A stretch of 64,000 nt of DNA, from contig NZ_CP024768.1 in NCBI RefSeq assembly GCF_011395035.1, forward strand, positions 2,145,286 to 2,209,285. The letters run 5' to 3'. The position numbers were made by a program, and so were the translations under genes. The notes below the pieces were generated by a model. That model was given only the letters and a program-made list of their open reading frames with translations. It made no database searches and was not told where the DNA came from. Shown in pieces: positions 52,104 to 59,940 of the stretch. This DNA comes from Pantoea cypripedii (GTDB taxonomy: Bacteria > Pseudomonadota > Gammaproteobacteria > Enterobacterales > Enterobacteriaceae). Numbering within the stretch: the stretch's first letter is position 1; every line of letters starts with the position of its first letter.

Positions 52104-53333
52104 ATGACACGGACTTTCACATCTCTTTTTTTTATTATTTTCCTCGGTGCATTTGCTTATTTAAAGCTAAAAGGAATTTCCCACTATTCAGATGATGTCG
52201 TGTTTTCGCAAGAAGCACATACCCCAGATATTTTCCAATGGCTTCTTACACGCTATCAATCCTGGTCCTCCCGCACAGCGATAGAATTCGCATTATTAAA
52301 AATAATAAACCACAAACAAACCTGGGCATTTTTAAATTCCTTCTTATTCGCTGTAACCGTATGTTCATTCTCCTGGATAGTGGCAAAAAATAAAAAAGAC
52401 GCCATTTTAGCCAGCCTCTTCTTTGTACTGGTCATACTTTTCACTATTAAAAAAGGGTTTATCAAGGAGGGCATCTTGTGGATGACAGGCTCAGTGAACT
52501 ATTTGTGGCCATTTGCCCTTTCCATACTGGGATTTGCTCTGCTTAAACGATGCACGACAGAACAGAATCTCTACAGAAATGCGATCGTTGCCGCGGTAAT
52601 TTTTTTCTTCTCGTCGTTCAGCGAACAGATCGTGGTCATCAATCTCTTCCTATTGCCGACTATCGCTGTGCTCTATCGGGGGCCAGTGAGAAAAGCGGCG
52701 CTCATCTCTCTGGCAGCCACTCTGCTGGTATTCGCGTACATCATCGTTAGCCCGGGAAATACACGTCGATTATATCTTGAGATTGGACGCTGGATGCCTG
52801 ATTTTGTTAATCTCAACTTTGTTGATAAAGTACTTATGGGATTAAACCTGGCCTTTGACCAGATGTTCACTGTTCAGCCAATCGCCGTCGGCATTATTTA
52901 CTTATGTTTAGCCCTGACACTCCGTAATAATAAAAAAGCCCAAATATTTTCTCTGTTACTTCTTATTGCCACCATCATCTTGTCCCTGATTGAGCGCAGA
53001 GTCTTCGCTGCATCAGGTTTCGACACCATCTATAAGTTCACCTCAGAGAATATAACCAGTACTTTCGCCATTGCCAGAGCCGCTACGGTTATCCTCTTCG
53101 CTCTCGCCACCACCCTGCTTTTGTTCCGGGCGCAACAGGAGAGGAAAACAGCATGGCTCAGCGCGATAGTCTATATCGTCTCGTATTCAGGAACGGTGAT
53201 GCTCGGCCTGTCACCCACCGTCTATGCTTCAGGACAGCGCGTGCTGATGGTGTCGGGCATGATGGCGTCGGCGCTGGCGGCGTACCTGGCTCTTCAGGCG
53301 TGTGCAATGAATCGGAACAAGCTGATCCGGTGA
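52104..53333 (+). CDS. DUF6056-like polytopic membrane protein
   Basis: A 409-residue integral membrane protein with about ten or eleven hydrophobic helices. The arrangement, with SHYSDDVVFSQEA soon after helix 1, then TRYQSWSSRTAIEF and later GSVNYLWPF, matches the DUF6056/GtrC-like group, in which some members modify O-antigen by glucosylation. That role is only inferred. Codon use is AT-rich, unlike neighbouring genes, which points to transfer. AAGGTAG lies upstream of the ATG. It has no operon partner; the next gene is 525 bp away. Confidence 0.7.
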   Translation: MTRTFTSLFFIIFLGAFAYLKLKGISHYSDDVVFSQEAHTPDIFQWLLTRYQSWSSRTAIEFALLKIINHKQTWAFLNSFLFAVTVCSFSWIVAKNKKDAILASLFFVLVILFTIKKGFIKEGILWMTGSVNYLWPFALSILGFALLKRCTTEQNLYRNAIVAAVIFFFSSFSEQIVVINLFLLPTIAVLYRGPVRKAALISLAATLLVFAYIIVSPGNTRRLYLEIGRWMPDFVNLNFVDKVLMGLNLAFDQMFTVQPIAVGIIYLCLALTLRNNKKAQIFSLLLLIATIILSLIERRVFAASGFDTIYKFTSENITSTFAIARAATVILFALATTLLLFRAQQERKTAWLSAIVYIVSYSGTVMLGLSPTVYASGQRVLMVSGMMASALAAYLALQACAMNRNKLIR

Positions 53334-53858
53334 TTATCGTGGCAGAATGCAGGCACTTTATCTGAAGAATTTCAGTAGCCGTATAACCCGGATAACTGCA
53401 AAATGCGCTGGCGTTCAGCGCTGCAGTCGTACTGTATGTTTCGTCATGTGAATGACCTTCGGGATAGTATTGAAACTTACTATCTCGATTTTTTGATTAT
53501 GTGATCTGCTGCAACATTTATTTTTCATTATTTTCAAGTTCTCAATCATCTGATGTAAAATCAACACATCAGCCTATTTTCATCTTCTCAACAGCCTGGA
53601 CCATGGTATAGTATTCTATACAAACGCTATGTTAGTTGATTTCATAAAATAGCCTTTATCATTCTTTTGATTATTCACACCCGAGATAAAGACACTGGTG
53701 GCATATCATTTTAAATGCTTTATCTTTTTTACCTTAACAAATAACTCATAGTATTAATTAATACACACTACATTGATGAGTTCCCTCTTTGAAAAAGAGA
53801 AGATTTTATAAATCCCAATCAAGTTCATTCACCCAGCAATCAATTAAAGGATATGGAA
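53334..53858. other. AT-rich non-coding stretch
   Basis: 525 bp of strongly AT-rich sequence with no supported gene. It holds a palindrome GTATAG-TATT-CTATAC at 53606-53621, a possible operator, and a small hairpin CTCTTT-GA-AAAGAG near 53798. The composition resembles the flanking foreign-looking genes rather than the core chromosome. Confidence 0.6.
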
Positions 53859-54465
53859 ATGAGATGCAGGCACGCTAAAAAATCGGACATGGATAGAGTA
53901 TGCAATCTGCTGGCGGCAGAGTTTTTTCATGATCCAATTTATAAATTTGTATTTTCTGAGCGAAAAAAATAGATTTGATGTTATGAAAGAATATTTCAGG
54001 ATTTATGTTAATCTCGCGCTGGAACGTGGGGGAATACTCCTGACTGAAAATAATTCAGGGGTTCTGGTTTACTTTCGACCTGAAGCGTTGGAAATGACAC
54101 CTGAAGAGAATGCCAGAATTTATGACCAGCTAAATAAAGTGTGTGGTTGTGATTACGTACGAGCCGTAACGTTGATAGAAGGACTTGATAATCTCCAGCC
54201 AAAGGACCCTCCACATTACGTTATCGCCCTGCTCGCCATTCAAAGCTCTTCACGAGGGGGGACTCTTGTCAAAGATTTATTCAATTCTCTGAATGCAATA
54301 CTCGATAAAGAAAAGGCGCCCTGTTATGCAGAATGCACAAGATATAGTACCAGGACACTGATTAGACGGTGGGGCTATCATGACACAGGTACTTCGTTAC
54401 ATATCGATGGCTTCCCTGAACTATATCCAGTCTGGCGGACTCCACAACATATCATAAGCTTGTGA
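53859..54465 (+). pseudogene. GNAT-type acetyltransferase, broken by a frameshift at a 7-A tract
   Basis: The N-terminal part (53859-53972) reads MRCRHAKKSDMDRVCNLLAA then EFFHDPIYKFVF and stops after 37 residues at TAG 53970. The rest of the protein continues in the +1 frame to 54465. Removing one A from the run at 53963-53969 joins them as a single GNAT protein: the N-terminal R-x-A-x-x-x-D-x-x-V pattern, central LLAIQSSSRGGTLVKDLFN in place of the acetyl-CoA loop, and a C-terminal GYHDTGTSLHIDGFPELYPV. AAAGGA lies 7 bases before ATG 53859. An internal start at 53929 would lose the N-terminus. Substrate unknown. Confidence 0.75.
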
Positions 54466-54579
54466 TCAAAATGACTTGTCCAGGCCGATATATGGGGACC
54501 TCAGGGGAATAATTAGTCATGAAAAGAACTTATCACCGCCTTAAGCCCTAACCCGGATACCTGGGTTATCGATAAAAAA

Positions 54580-54607
54580 CGGGAGCCTCTGGTTCCCGTT
54601 CTTCTTA
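54580..54607 (+). terminator. Terminator downstream of the acetyltransferase remnant
   Basis: CGGGAGCC, loop TCT, GGTTCCCG, followed by TTCTTCTTA and preceded by a run of A. It ends rightward transcription before the integrase fragment. Confidence 0.7.
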
Positions 54608-54823
54608 ACGATTGTAAAACGTGCTGGAATTCGCCGCCGTAATCCGTACCATACGCGACATACTTTTGCCTGCTGGCTTCTGTCAGCCGGTGCAAACCCG
54701 TCGTTTATTGCGAATCAGATGGGGCACGAGAACGCGCAGAGGGTGTATGAGATTTATGCTACGTGGATAGAAGAGTTGAACGACGAGCAGGTTAACATGC
54801 TTAACGCTAAACTCGCTTTGTAG
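54608..54823 (+). pseudogene. Tyrosine integrase, C-terminal remnant
   Basis: The frame reads KRAGIRRRNPYHTRHTFACW and then LLSAGANPSFIANQMGHENA, the catalytic end of a lambda/P2-type integrase with the R-H-T-F box and the Tyr of VYEIYATW. It ends LNAKLAL at TAG 54821. There is no start codon or upstream catalytic domain, so most of the gene has been lost. It sits 58 bp before ttcA, a known prophage integration gene in E. coli. Confidence 0.85.
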
Positions 54824-54881
54824 CTGGCCGTGCCCCTGTGGTGCCCTTTTTGTTGAAAATCGCTGGCTGAGACAGTAAATA

Positions 54882-55817
54882 ATGTCAGAAAATCAAGAAG
54901 TCACAAAAAAAGAGCAGTACAACCTGAACAAATTACAAAAGCGTCTGCGTCGTAACGTGGGCGAAGCGATTGCCGATTTCAATATGATCGAAGAAGGCGA
55001 TCGCATCATGGTGTGTCTGTCGGGCGGCAAAGACAGCTTCACCATGCTGGAAATCTTACGCAATCTGCAACAAAGTGCACCGGTTAACTTTTCTTTGGTG
55101 GCGGTGAACCTTGACCAGAAGCAGCCTGGCTTCCCGGAGCACGTGCTACCTGCGTATCTGGATAACCTCGGCGTTGAGTACAAGATTGTTAACGAAGATA
55201 CCTACTCCATCGTTAAAGAAAAGATTCCGGAAGGCAAAACCACCTGTTCGCTGTGCTCACGTCTGCGCCGCGGCATTCTCTATCGCACTGCCACAGAGCT
55301 GGGTTGTACCAAAATTGCCCTTGGCCACCATCGCGACGATATTCTGCAAACGTTGTTCCTGAATATGTTCTACGGCGGCAAGATGAAGGGGATGCCTCCC
55401 AAGCTGATGAGCGATGATGGCAAACATATCGTGATCCGCCCACTGGCCTACTGCCGCGAAAAAGACATCATCCGCTTCGCTGAGGCACGTCAGTACCCGA
55501 TTATCCCGTGTAACCTGTGTGGCTCCCAGCCTAACCTGCAACGCCAGGTGGTGGCCGATATGCTGCGCGATTGGGATAAACGTTATCCGGGCCGCATTGA
55601 AACCATGTTCAGCGCGATGCAGAACATCGTGCCGTCCCATATGGCAGACATTAACCTGTTTGACTTCAAAGGCATTCAGCATGGCGATGCGGTGATTGAT
55701 GGCGGCGATCTGGCATTCGATCGTGAATCGCTGCCGGTGCAACCTGCTGGCTGGCAACCGGAAGAAGAAGATGCTGTCGATTTAAGCGTCCGTCTGGATG
55801 TGTTGCAGATAAAGTAA
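54882..55817 (+). CDS. ttcA: tRNA 2-thiocytidine biosynthesis protein TtcA
   Basis: Iron-sulfur-dependent enzyme that makes 2-thiocytidine at position 32 of some tRNAs. PP-loop SGGKDS at residues 47-52; cluster cysteines C122 and C125 (CSLC) and a third in PCNLCGSQPN. 311 residues, as in E. coli. The 5' end carries a 26-bp stretch similar to the Rac prophage attachment site, with an integrase remnant just upstream, so the current 5' end may have been rebuilt by integration. The ribosome-binding site is weak. A strong terminator follows. Confidence 0.97.
   Translation: MSENQEVTKKEQYNLNKLQKRLRRNVGEAIADFNMIEEGDRIMVCLSGGKDSFTMLEILRNLQQSAPVNFSLVAVNLDQKQPGFPEHVLPAYLDNLGVEYKIVNEDTYSIVKEKIPEGKTTCSLCSRLRRGILYRTATELGCTKIALGHHRDDILQTLFLNMFYGGKMKGMPPKLMSDDGKHIVIRPLAYCREKDIIRFAEARQYPIIPCNLCGSQPNLQRQVVADMLRDWDKRYPGRIETMFSAMQNIVPSHMADINLFDFKGIQHGDAVIDGGDLAFDRESLPVQPAGWQPEEEDAVDLSVRLDVLQIK
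54906..54931. other. Rac-type attachment site within ttcA (candidate att)
   Basis: 26 bp near codons 9-17 of ttcA. I recall the Rac core as the complement of this stretch with about two differences; the match is from memory and not from a search. The core includes GAGCAGTACAACCTGAACAA. The neighbouring integrase remnant supports an integration event. I saw no second copy in the window. Confidence 0.5.
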
Positions 55818-55834
55818 TTCGCCCCGACAGAAAA

Positions 55835-55866
55835 AGGCGCGTCGCTTCGGCTACGCGCCTTTTTTA
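55835..55866. terminator. Terminator between ttcA and the proline-rich gene
   Basis: AGGCGCGT / ACGCGCCT stem with a 10-base loop, followed by TTTTTT. Ends ttcA; the T run abuts the stop of the convergent small gene. Confidence 0.9.
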
Positions 55867-56013
55867 TTAGCGATGCGGTGGTGGATCGATAATCGGTGGA
55901 AACTCAGGATCGTAGGGTGGATCAGGCTCAGGAATGGGTTGCGGATGCGGAATCGGTTCCGGAATCGGTGGTGGATCGGTTGGGATGGGATCGGTGGCGC
56001 GAATAAATGACAT
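55867..56013 (-). CDS. Proline-rich 48-residue protein, unknown
   Basis: Reads MSFIRATDPIPTDPPPIPEP and then repeats of PIPEP/PHP/DPP up to PPPHR; about half of the residues are proline. AAGGAGAAGGG lies just before ATG 56013, so the frame looks translated. It contains PPP triplets, which stall ribosomes and need EF-P. No signal peptide and no predicted fold. It lies downstream of the FnrS RNA on the same strand and convergent with ttcA. Function unknown. Confidence 0.65.
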   Translation of the reverse strand: MSFIRATDPIPTDPPPIPEPIPHPQPIPEPDPPYDPEFPPIIDPPPHR

Positions 56014-56079
56014 GCCCTTCTCCTTGTTGCTGAATGTCTTATAAGCATAGGTAAAGATAAGCGGCACTGGCAAACGGGC

Positions 56080-56199
56080 AAAAAAAAGCCGGCGGATAGG
56101 CCGGCGTTGTACGAATCAAATGTGCTATGCAGTAATTCAAAAAAGGAAGTAAGACAATATGGAGCGCAACGCCCATCGCTTGACGTTGCATTCACCTGC
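56080..56199 (-). ncRNA. fnrS: FnrS, anaerobically induced Hfq-binding small RNA
   Basis: About 120 nt on the minus strand. The 5' end begins GCAGGTGAATGCAACGTCAA, as I recall for E. coli FnrS (122 nt), and the middle (CATATTGTCTTACTTCC) is equally conserved. It ends in GCCGGC, loop, GCCGGC followed by eight T. FnrS represses oxygen-linked mRNAs such as sodB and maeA under FNR control. An FNR site is centred about 42 bp before its 5' end. It lies next to zntB, as in E. coli, but dbpA is missing. Confidence 0.92.
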
Positions 56200-56234
56200 G
56201 AGAGAGATTCTGCTCCTGTTGCCTGATACGGATA

Positions 56235-56248
56235 TTGACGTCGATCAG
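56235..56248 (-). promoter_or_regulatory. FNR site for fnrS
   Basis: TTGAC-GTCG-ATCAG (plus-strand reading), 8 of 10 bases of TTGAT-N4-ATCAA. Its centre is about 42 bp before the predicted FnrS 5' end, the spacing of a class II FNR activation site. Confidence 0.75.
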
Positions 56249-56332
56249 TTTTTTTCCGCTTTTTTACCTTCGCGTCCTTAATTTACAGCGGGTTACCTTA
56301 CGCTAACTCATTGTTAACATTCCCGGTACCGC

Positions 56333-57316
56333 TTATAACCATTTGCGTTGTCTTAACCACCACGCCAGCCCCACCACCATGATGAGCAGCAGCAGACAGA
56401 ACACACCAAAGCCCATATGCCAGCTGCCACCGGGGATACCTCCCAGGTTGACACCGAACAGGCCGGTTAAAAAGGTGGTCGGCAGGAAAATCATCGCCAG
56501 CAATGACATGGTGTAAGTACGACGGTTCATGGCTTCCGCCAATACGGCGGCGATTTCATCGGTCAGCACCGCCGTTCGTGCCACTCCAGCATCCAGATCG
56601 TCCAGTCCGCGTCCCAGACGGTCGGCAATATCCTGCATACGACGGCGGTTGTCGTCGTCCATCCACGCCAGTTTCTCACTGGCCAGACGCGCATAGACAT
56701 CGCGCTGCGGAGCCATATAGCGCCGCATCACAATCAGTTGCTTGCGCAGCAACGCCAGTTCACCCCGGGCCGGAACCTGTTGATCCATCAGGGCATCTTC
56801 CAGCTCGATAATCTTGTCATGCATCTCTTCAATAAATTCACTGGCATGGTCGGTCAGAGCATCACAGACATCCACCAGCCAGCTCCCCCCATCCACCGGG
56901 CCATTACCGTTTTGCAGATCAGTCAGCACTTCATCGATGGCGTAGACTTTGCGACGACGCGTCGAAACAATCAGTTTGTCATTAATAAAAACCCGCATCG
57001 CCACCAGCTGATCCGGTCGTGAATCACTGTTGTGGTTGACGCTACGCAGCACAATCATAAAACCATCACCGAGACGTGACACACGCGGTCGCATGCTATC
57101 GCCCGCCAGCGCATCACGCACCGCATCGGGGATGAGTGGGGTCTTTTGCAGCCAATCTGCGCTCTGCTCCTGGGTGTAATTCAGGTGCAACCAGCAGGGA
57201 CGTTCACAATTGATGACCTCAGTCTCATCAATCGCGATCACCCCTCCTTTGCCGTCGAGCTGACAAGCCACAATGGCATCTGAAACCTTCAATGCTTTAC
57301 CTTCAATGACGTTCAC
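56333..57316 (-). CDS. zntB: Zinc transporter ZntB
   Basis: CorA-family inner-membrane zinc transporter. 327 residues, as in E. coli. Large cytoplasmic N-terminal domain, long helix with RYMAPQRDVYARLASEKL, two C-terminal helices, and the signature GVN at the end of the first (LFGVNLGGIPGG). The C-terminus RQRKWL is conserved. Start is GTG 57316, preceded by GAGAGG at 7 bases. Adjacent to FnrS. Confidence 0.95.
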   Translation of the reverse strand: MNVIEGKALKVSDAIVACQLDGKGGVIAIDETEVINCERPCWLHLNYTQEQSADWLQKTPLIPDAVRDALAGDSMRPRVSRLGDGFMIVLRSVNHNSDSRPDQLVAMRVFINDKLIVSTRRRKVYAIDEVLTDLQNGNGPVDGGSWLVDVCDALTDHASEFIEEMHDKIIELEDALMDQQVPARGELALLRKQLIVMRRYMAPQRDVYARLASEKLAWMDDDNRRRMQDIADRLGRGLDDLDAGVARTAVLTDEIAAVLAEAMNRRTYTMSLLAMIFLPTTFLTGLFGVNLGGIPGGSWHMGFGVFCLLLLIMVVGLAWWLRQRKWL

Positions 57317-57403
57317 GAACTCGCCTCTCCATCAAAATCAATACGATACAGTCTAGCGTGGTGGCGACGAGTTGCAATCTTCAGGCTGTGAGCAAACATG
57401 ACA

Positions 57404-57422
57404 GGCGGCCAGAGCGGCCGCC
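57404..57422 (-). terminator. Hairpin downstream of mppA
   Basis: GGCGGCC, loop AGAGC, GGCCGCC, 8 bp past the mppA stop in the direction of transcription. Only a weak T run follows, so termination efficiency is uncertain. Confidence 0.5.
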
Positions 57423-57429
57423 AGGGAGA

Positions 57430-59049
57430 TTAGTGTTTTTCAATCCACATTTCGCGGCTGTAGGCCACGTCTTCGGGGTTGGTGATCGGGTAGCCTTTCA
57501 CCCAGGGTTTAATCAGACGTCCGTTGGTGTACTGATAAATCGGCGCAATCGGTGCCTGTTCAGCCAGAATCTGCTCGGCACGGTTGTAGTCCTGATTACG
57601 GGCCTGCGCGCTGGTTTCGTTACTGGCTTTTGTCAGCACGGCATCGTAATCGGCATTATGAAAACGCGCGATATTGCCGCTGTGGCTGGAGGTCAACAGG
57701 CTGAGGAAGGTGGAGGGTTCGTTATAATCCCCCACCCAGGAGGCACGAATGACATCAAAGTTGCCGCTGTTGCGGCTATCGATATACGTCTTCCACTCCT
57801 GATTTTGCAGCGTGACATCCACACCCAGATTCTTTTTCCACATCGATGCCACGGCAATGGCGATCTTCTGATGGCTTTCTGAGGTGTTGTACAGCAACGT
57901 CAGATGCAGCGGTTTGCCAGGCCCGTACCCGGCCGCCGTCAGCAGCGACTTAGCCTGCGCATTGAGTTCCTGCTGGCTATGCTGCTGCATGAAACTTTTC
58001 TGCGGCGTAAAACCTGCGGTGACATCCGGGGTAAAACGCCACGCGGGCTTCTCGCCGGTGCCCAGCACTTTTTCGGCGATGATACGGCGATCAATGGTCC
58101 ACGTCAGCGCCTTGCGAACGCGGATATCGGCGGTGGGGCCTTTTTCGGTGTTAAACGCATAGTAATAGGTGCCAAGCTGGTCCGGGGTGTAAACCTGGCC
58201 CGGCAGCTCTTTTTTCAGCAGCGCATACATGTTTTTCGGGAAGGATTCGGTGATATCGATATCACCCGCACGATAGCGTTTGGTAGCGCTGGATTCCTCA
58301 TTAATCGGAATGAAGGTGACTTTAGTCAGTACCGAATGCGCATCATCCCAATAATGGCGGTTACGGATCAGCACAATTTTTTCATTCACGACACGGTCCT
58401 GGAGCTGATAAGCGCCATTACCGACCAGCTTACCGGGGGCTGTCCAGCCTTCGCCATCCTGGGCAATGACTTTTTCTGGTACCGGGAAGAGTGCCGCATT
58501 GGCTACCATGCTGGGAAACCACGGCACCGGGCGTGACAATGTCACCTTGAGACGATTACCATCCAGCGCACTCACGCCCAGTTTGTCGGCGCTCATCTGC
58601 CCTTTGGTAATGGCTTCTGCATTCTCAATGCCGCTGAGCGTGGCAAACCAGGCTGAAGGCGAACTGTTTTTCGGATCAACCAGCCGTTGCCAGCTGTAAA
58701 CAAAATCCTGTGCGGTAACCGGATCGCCATTGGACCAGCGGGCATCTTTGCGCAGGTTAAAAATCCAGGTCTTGTTATCGTTACTGCTCCAGCTTTGCGC
58801 CACGCCAGGCACGATATGGCCTTGTGCATCCTGGTTAGTCAGCCCTTCAAACAAATCACGCATTACCTGGATTTCCGGCAGGCCGACGGCTTTCATCGGG
58901 TCGAGCGAGGCGGGTTCATCTTTTATATGGCGCACAATTTCCTGCGTCGTTGCCAGCTGCGCGCCGGGTGGCACATTGGCGGCGAAGACCGGTGAAATTG
59001 CACCGATAACCATTAAAGCAGCAAGCGTCTTGCGAAAAGTTATTTTCAT
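57430..59049 (-). CDS. mppA: Periplasmic murein peptide-binding protein MppA
   Basis: Solute-binding protein of the OppA family that delivers murein tripeptide to the Opp permease for recycling. Signal peptide MKITFRKTLAALMVIGAISPVFA; then HIKDEPASLDPMKAVGLPE, the family start, and WIFNLRKDARWSNGDPVTAQ. 539 residues. The frame extends to 59067, but ATG 59049 has AAAGGAG upstream and begins at the signal peptide. OppA is the alternative identity; the neighbours mpaA and ycjG favour MppA. Confidence 0.87.
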   Translation of the reverse strand: MKITFRKTLAALMVIGAISPVFAANVPPGAQLATTQEIVRHIKDEPASLDPMKAVGLPEIQVMRDLFEGLTNQDAQGHIVPGVAQSWSSNDNKTWIFNLRKDARWSNGDPVTAQDFVYSWQRLVDPKNSSPSAWFATLSGIENAEAITKGQMSADKLGVSALDGNRLKVTLSRPVPWFPSMVANAALFPVPEKVIAQDGEGWTAPGKLVGNGAYQLQDRVVNEKIVLIRNRHYWDDAHSVLTKVTFIPINEESSATKRYRAGDIDITESFPKNMYALLKKELPGQVYTPDQLGTYYYAFNTEKGPTADIRVRKALTWTIDRRIIAEKVLGTGEKPAWRFTPDVTAGFTPQKSFMQQHSQQELNAQAKSLLTAAGYGPGKPLHLTLLYNTSESHQKIAIAVASMWKKNLGVDVTLQNQEWKTYIDSRNSGNFDVIRASWVGDYNEPSTFLSLLTSSHSGNIARFHNADYDAVLTKASNETSAQARNQDYNRAEQILAEQAPIAPIYQYTNGRLIKPWVKGYPITNPEDVAYSREMWIEKH

Positions 59050-59226
59050 CACCACTCCTTTACCCAAAAAAAGGCGGCTGCCAAAAAAGTTGCGCCGCCA
59101 GCGACTTTCGGCACTTTATCGCAAATTGCTGATTGATAAATAGCTATTTTCCGGCACGCTGTTTACCGTTATGTTGAGGCTGGATCCCCGGTCACAATTT
59201 GCATCATCTTATTAAGGAAGTTTCTT

Positions 59227-59940
59227 ATGTCGTCACTACATCCGCGCCCGCTGCGCGGCAAACTGGATGCTGTCTGGCAACAATATGGGCAATCGGTGCT
59301 GGGTGCGCCGCTGCTGTGGTTTCCTGCTCCAGCCGCTGATGCTGAGAGCGGTCTGATTATCGCTGGCACCCACGGTGACGAAAATGCTGCGGTAGCGACG
59401 CTATCAGGTGCCATGCGCACGCTGCCGGAGTCTCTGCGTCGTCATCACGTCATTCTGGCGGTTAATCCCGATGGCTGTCAGCTGGGCCTGCGCGCCAATG
59501 CCAATGGTGTCGATCTCAACCGTAACTTTCCGGCGGCGAACTGGCAAAGCGGTGACACCGTATACCGCTGGAACAGCGTGGCTGACCAGCGAGACGTGGT
59601 GCTGTCTACCGGGGAACGTCCCTCATCAGAGCCAGAAACCAGCGCGCTGTGCCAGCTGATTCATCATATCAAGCCGCGCTGGGTGGTGACCTGGCATGAG
59701 CCACTGGCCTGCATTGACGATCCGCATCATAGCGAGCTGGCGCAGTGGCTGTCGCAACAAACGCAACTGCCGGTGGTCAGCAGTGTCGGGTACGCCACCC
59801 CAGGCTCCTTTGGCAGCTGGTGCAGTGATATTGGCCTTCCGTGCATCACTGCTGAGATGCCGCCGATTTCGGTGGACGAAGCCACCGAGGTTTATCTGGA
59901 AACCCTGATTAATTTGCTGCGCTGGCAGCCGCAGGGATAA
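59227..59940 (+). CDS. mpaA: Murein peptide amidase MpaA
   Basis: M14 zinc peptidase that cuts the gamma-D-Glu-meso-DAP bond of murein tripeptide in the cytoplasm. Zinc residues in AGTHGDENAA (His and Glu, about 46-50) and the third His in VVTWHEPLAC; substrate-binding VDLNRNFPAANW; catalytic Glu in CITAEMPPIS. 237 residues. AAGGAAG precedes the ATG. Its 3' end overlaps convergent ycjG by 32 bp, an arrangement also seen in E. coli. Confidence 0.94.
   Translation: MSSLHPRPLRGKLDAVWQQYGQSVLGAPLLWFPAPAADAESGLIIAGTHGDENAAVATLSGAMRTLPESLRRHHVILAVNPDGCQLGLRANANGVDLNRNFPAANWQSGDTVYRWNSVADQRDVVLSTGERPSSEPETSALCQLIHHIKPRWVVTWHEPLACIDDPHHSELAQWLSQQTQLPVVSSVGYATPGSFGSWCSDIGLPCITAEMPPISVDEATEVYLETLINLLRWQPQG

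Noticed and set aside
54523..54646. Second frame of the integrase upstream of 54608
   Set aside because: That sequence contains a strong terminator hairpin (54580-54598), and the translated residues do not resemble an integrase.
56159..56281. 40-residue plus-strand frame starting MERNAHRLTL with an AAGGAAG upstream
   Set aside because: The region is the reverse complement of the FnrS RNA and its promoter; the apparent ribosome-binding site is part of the RNA.
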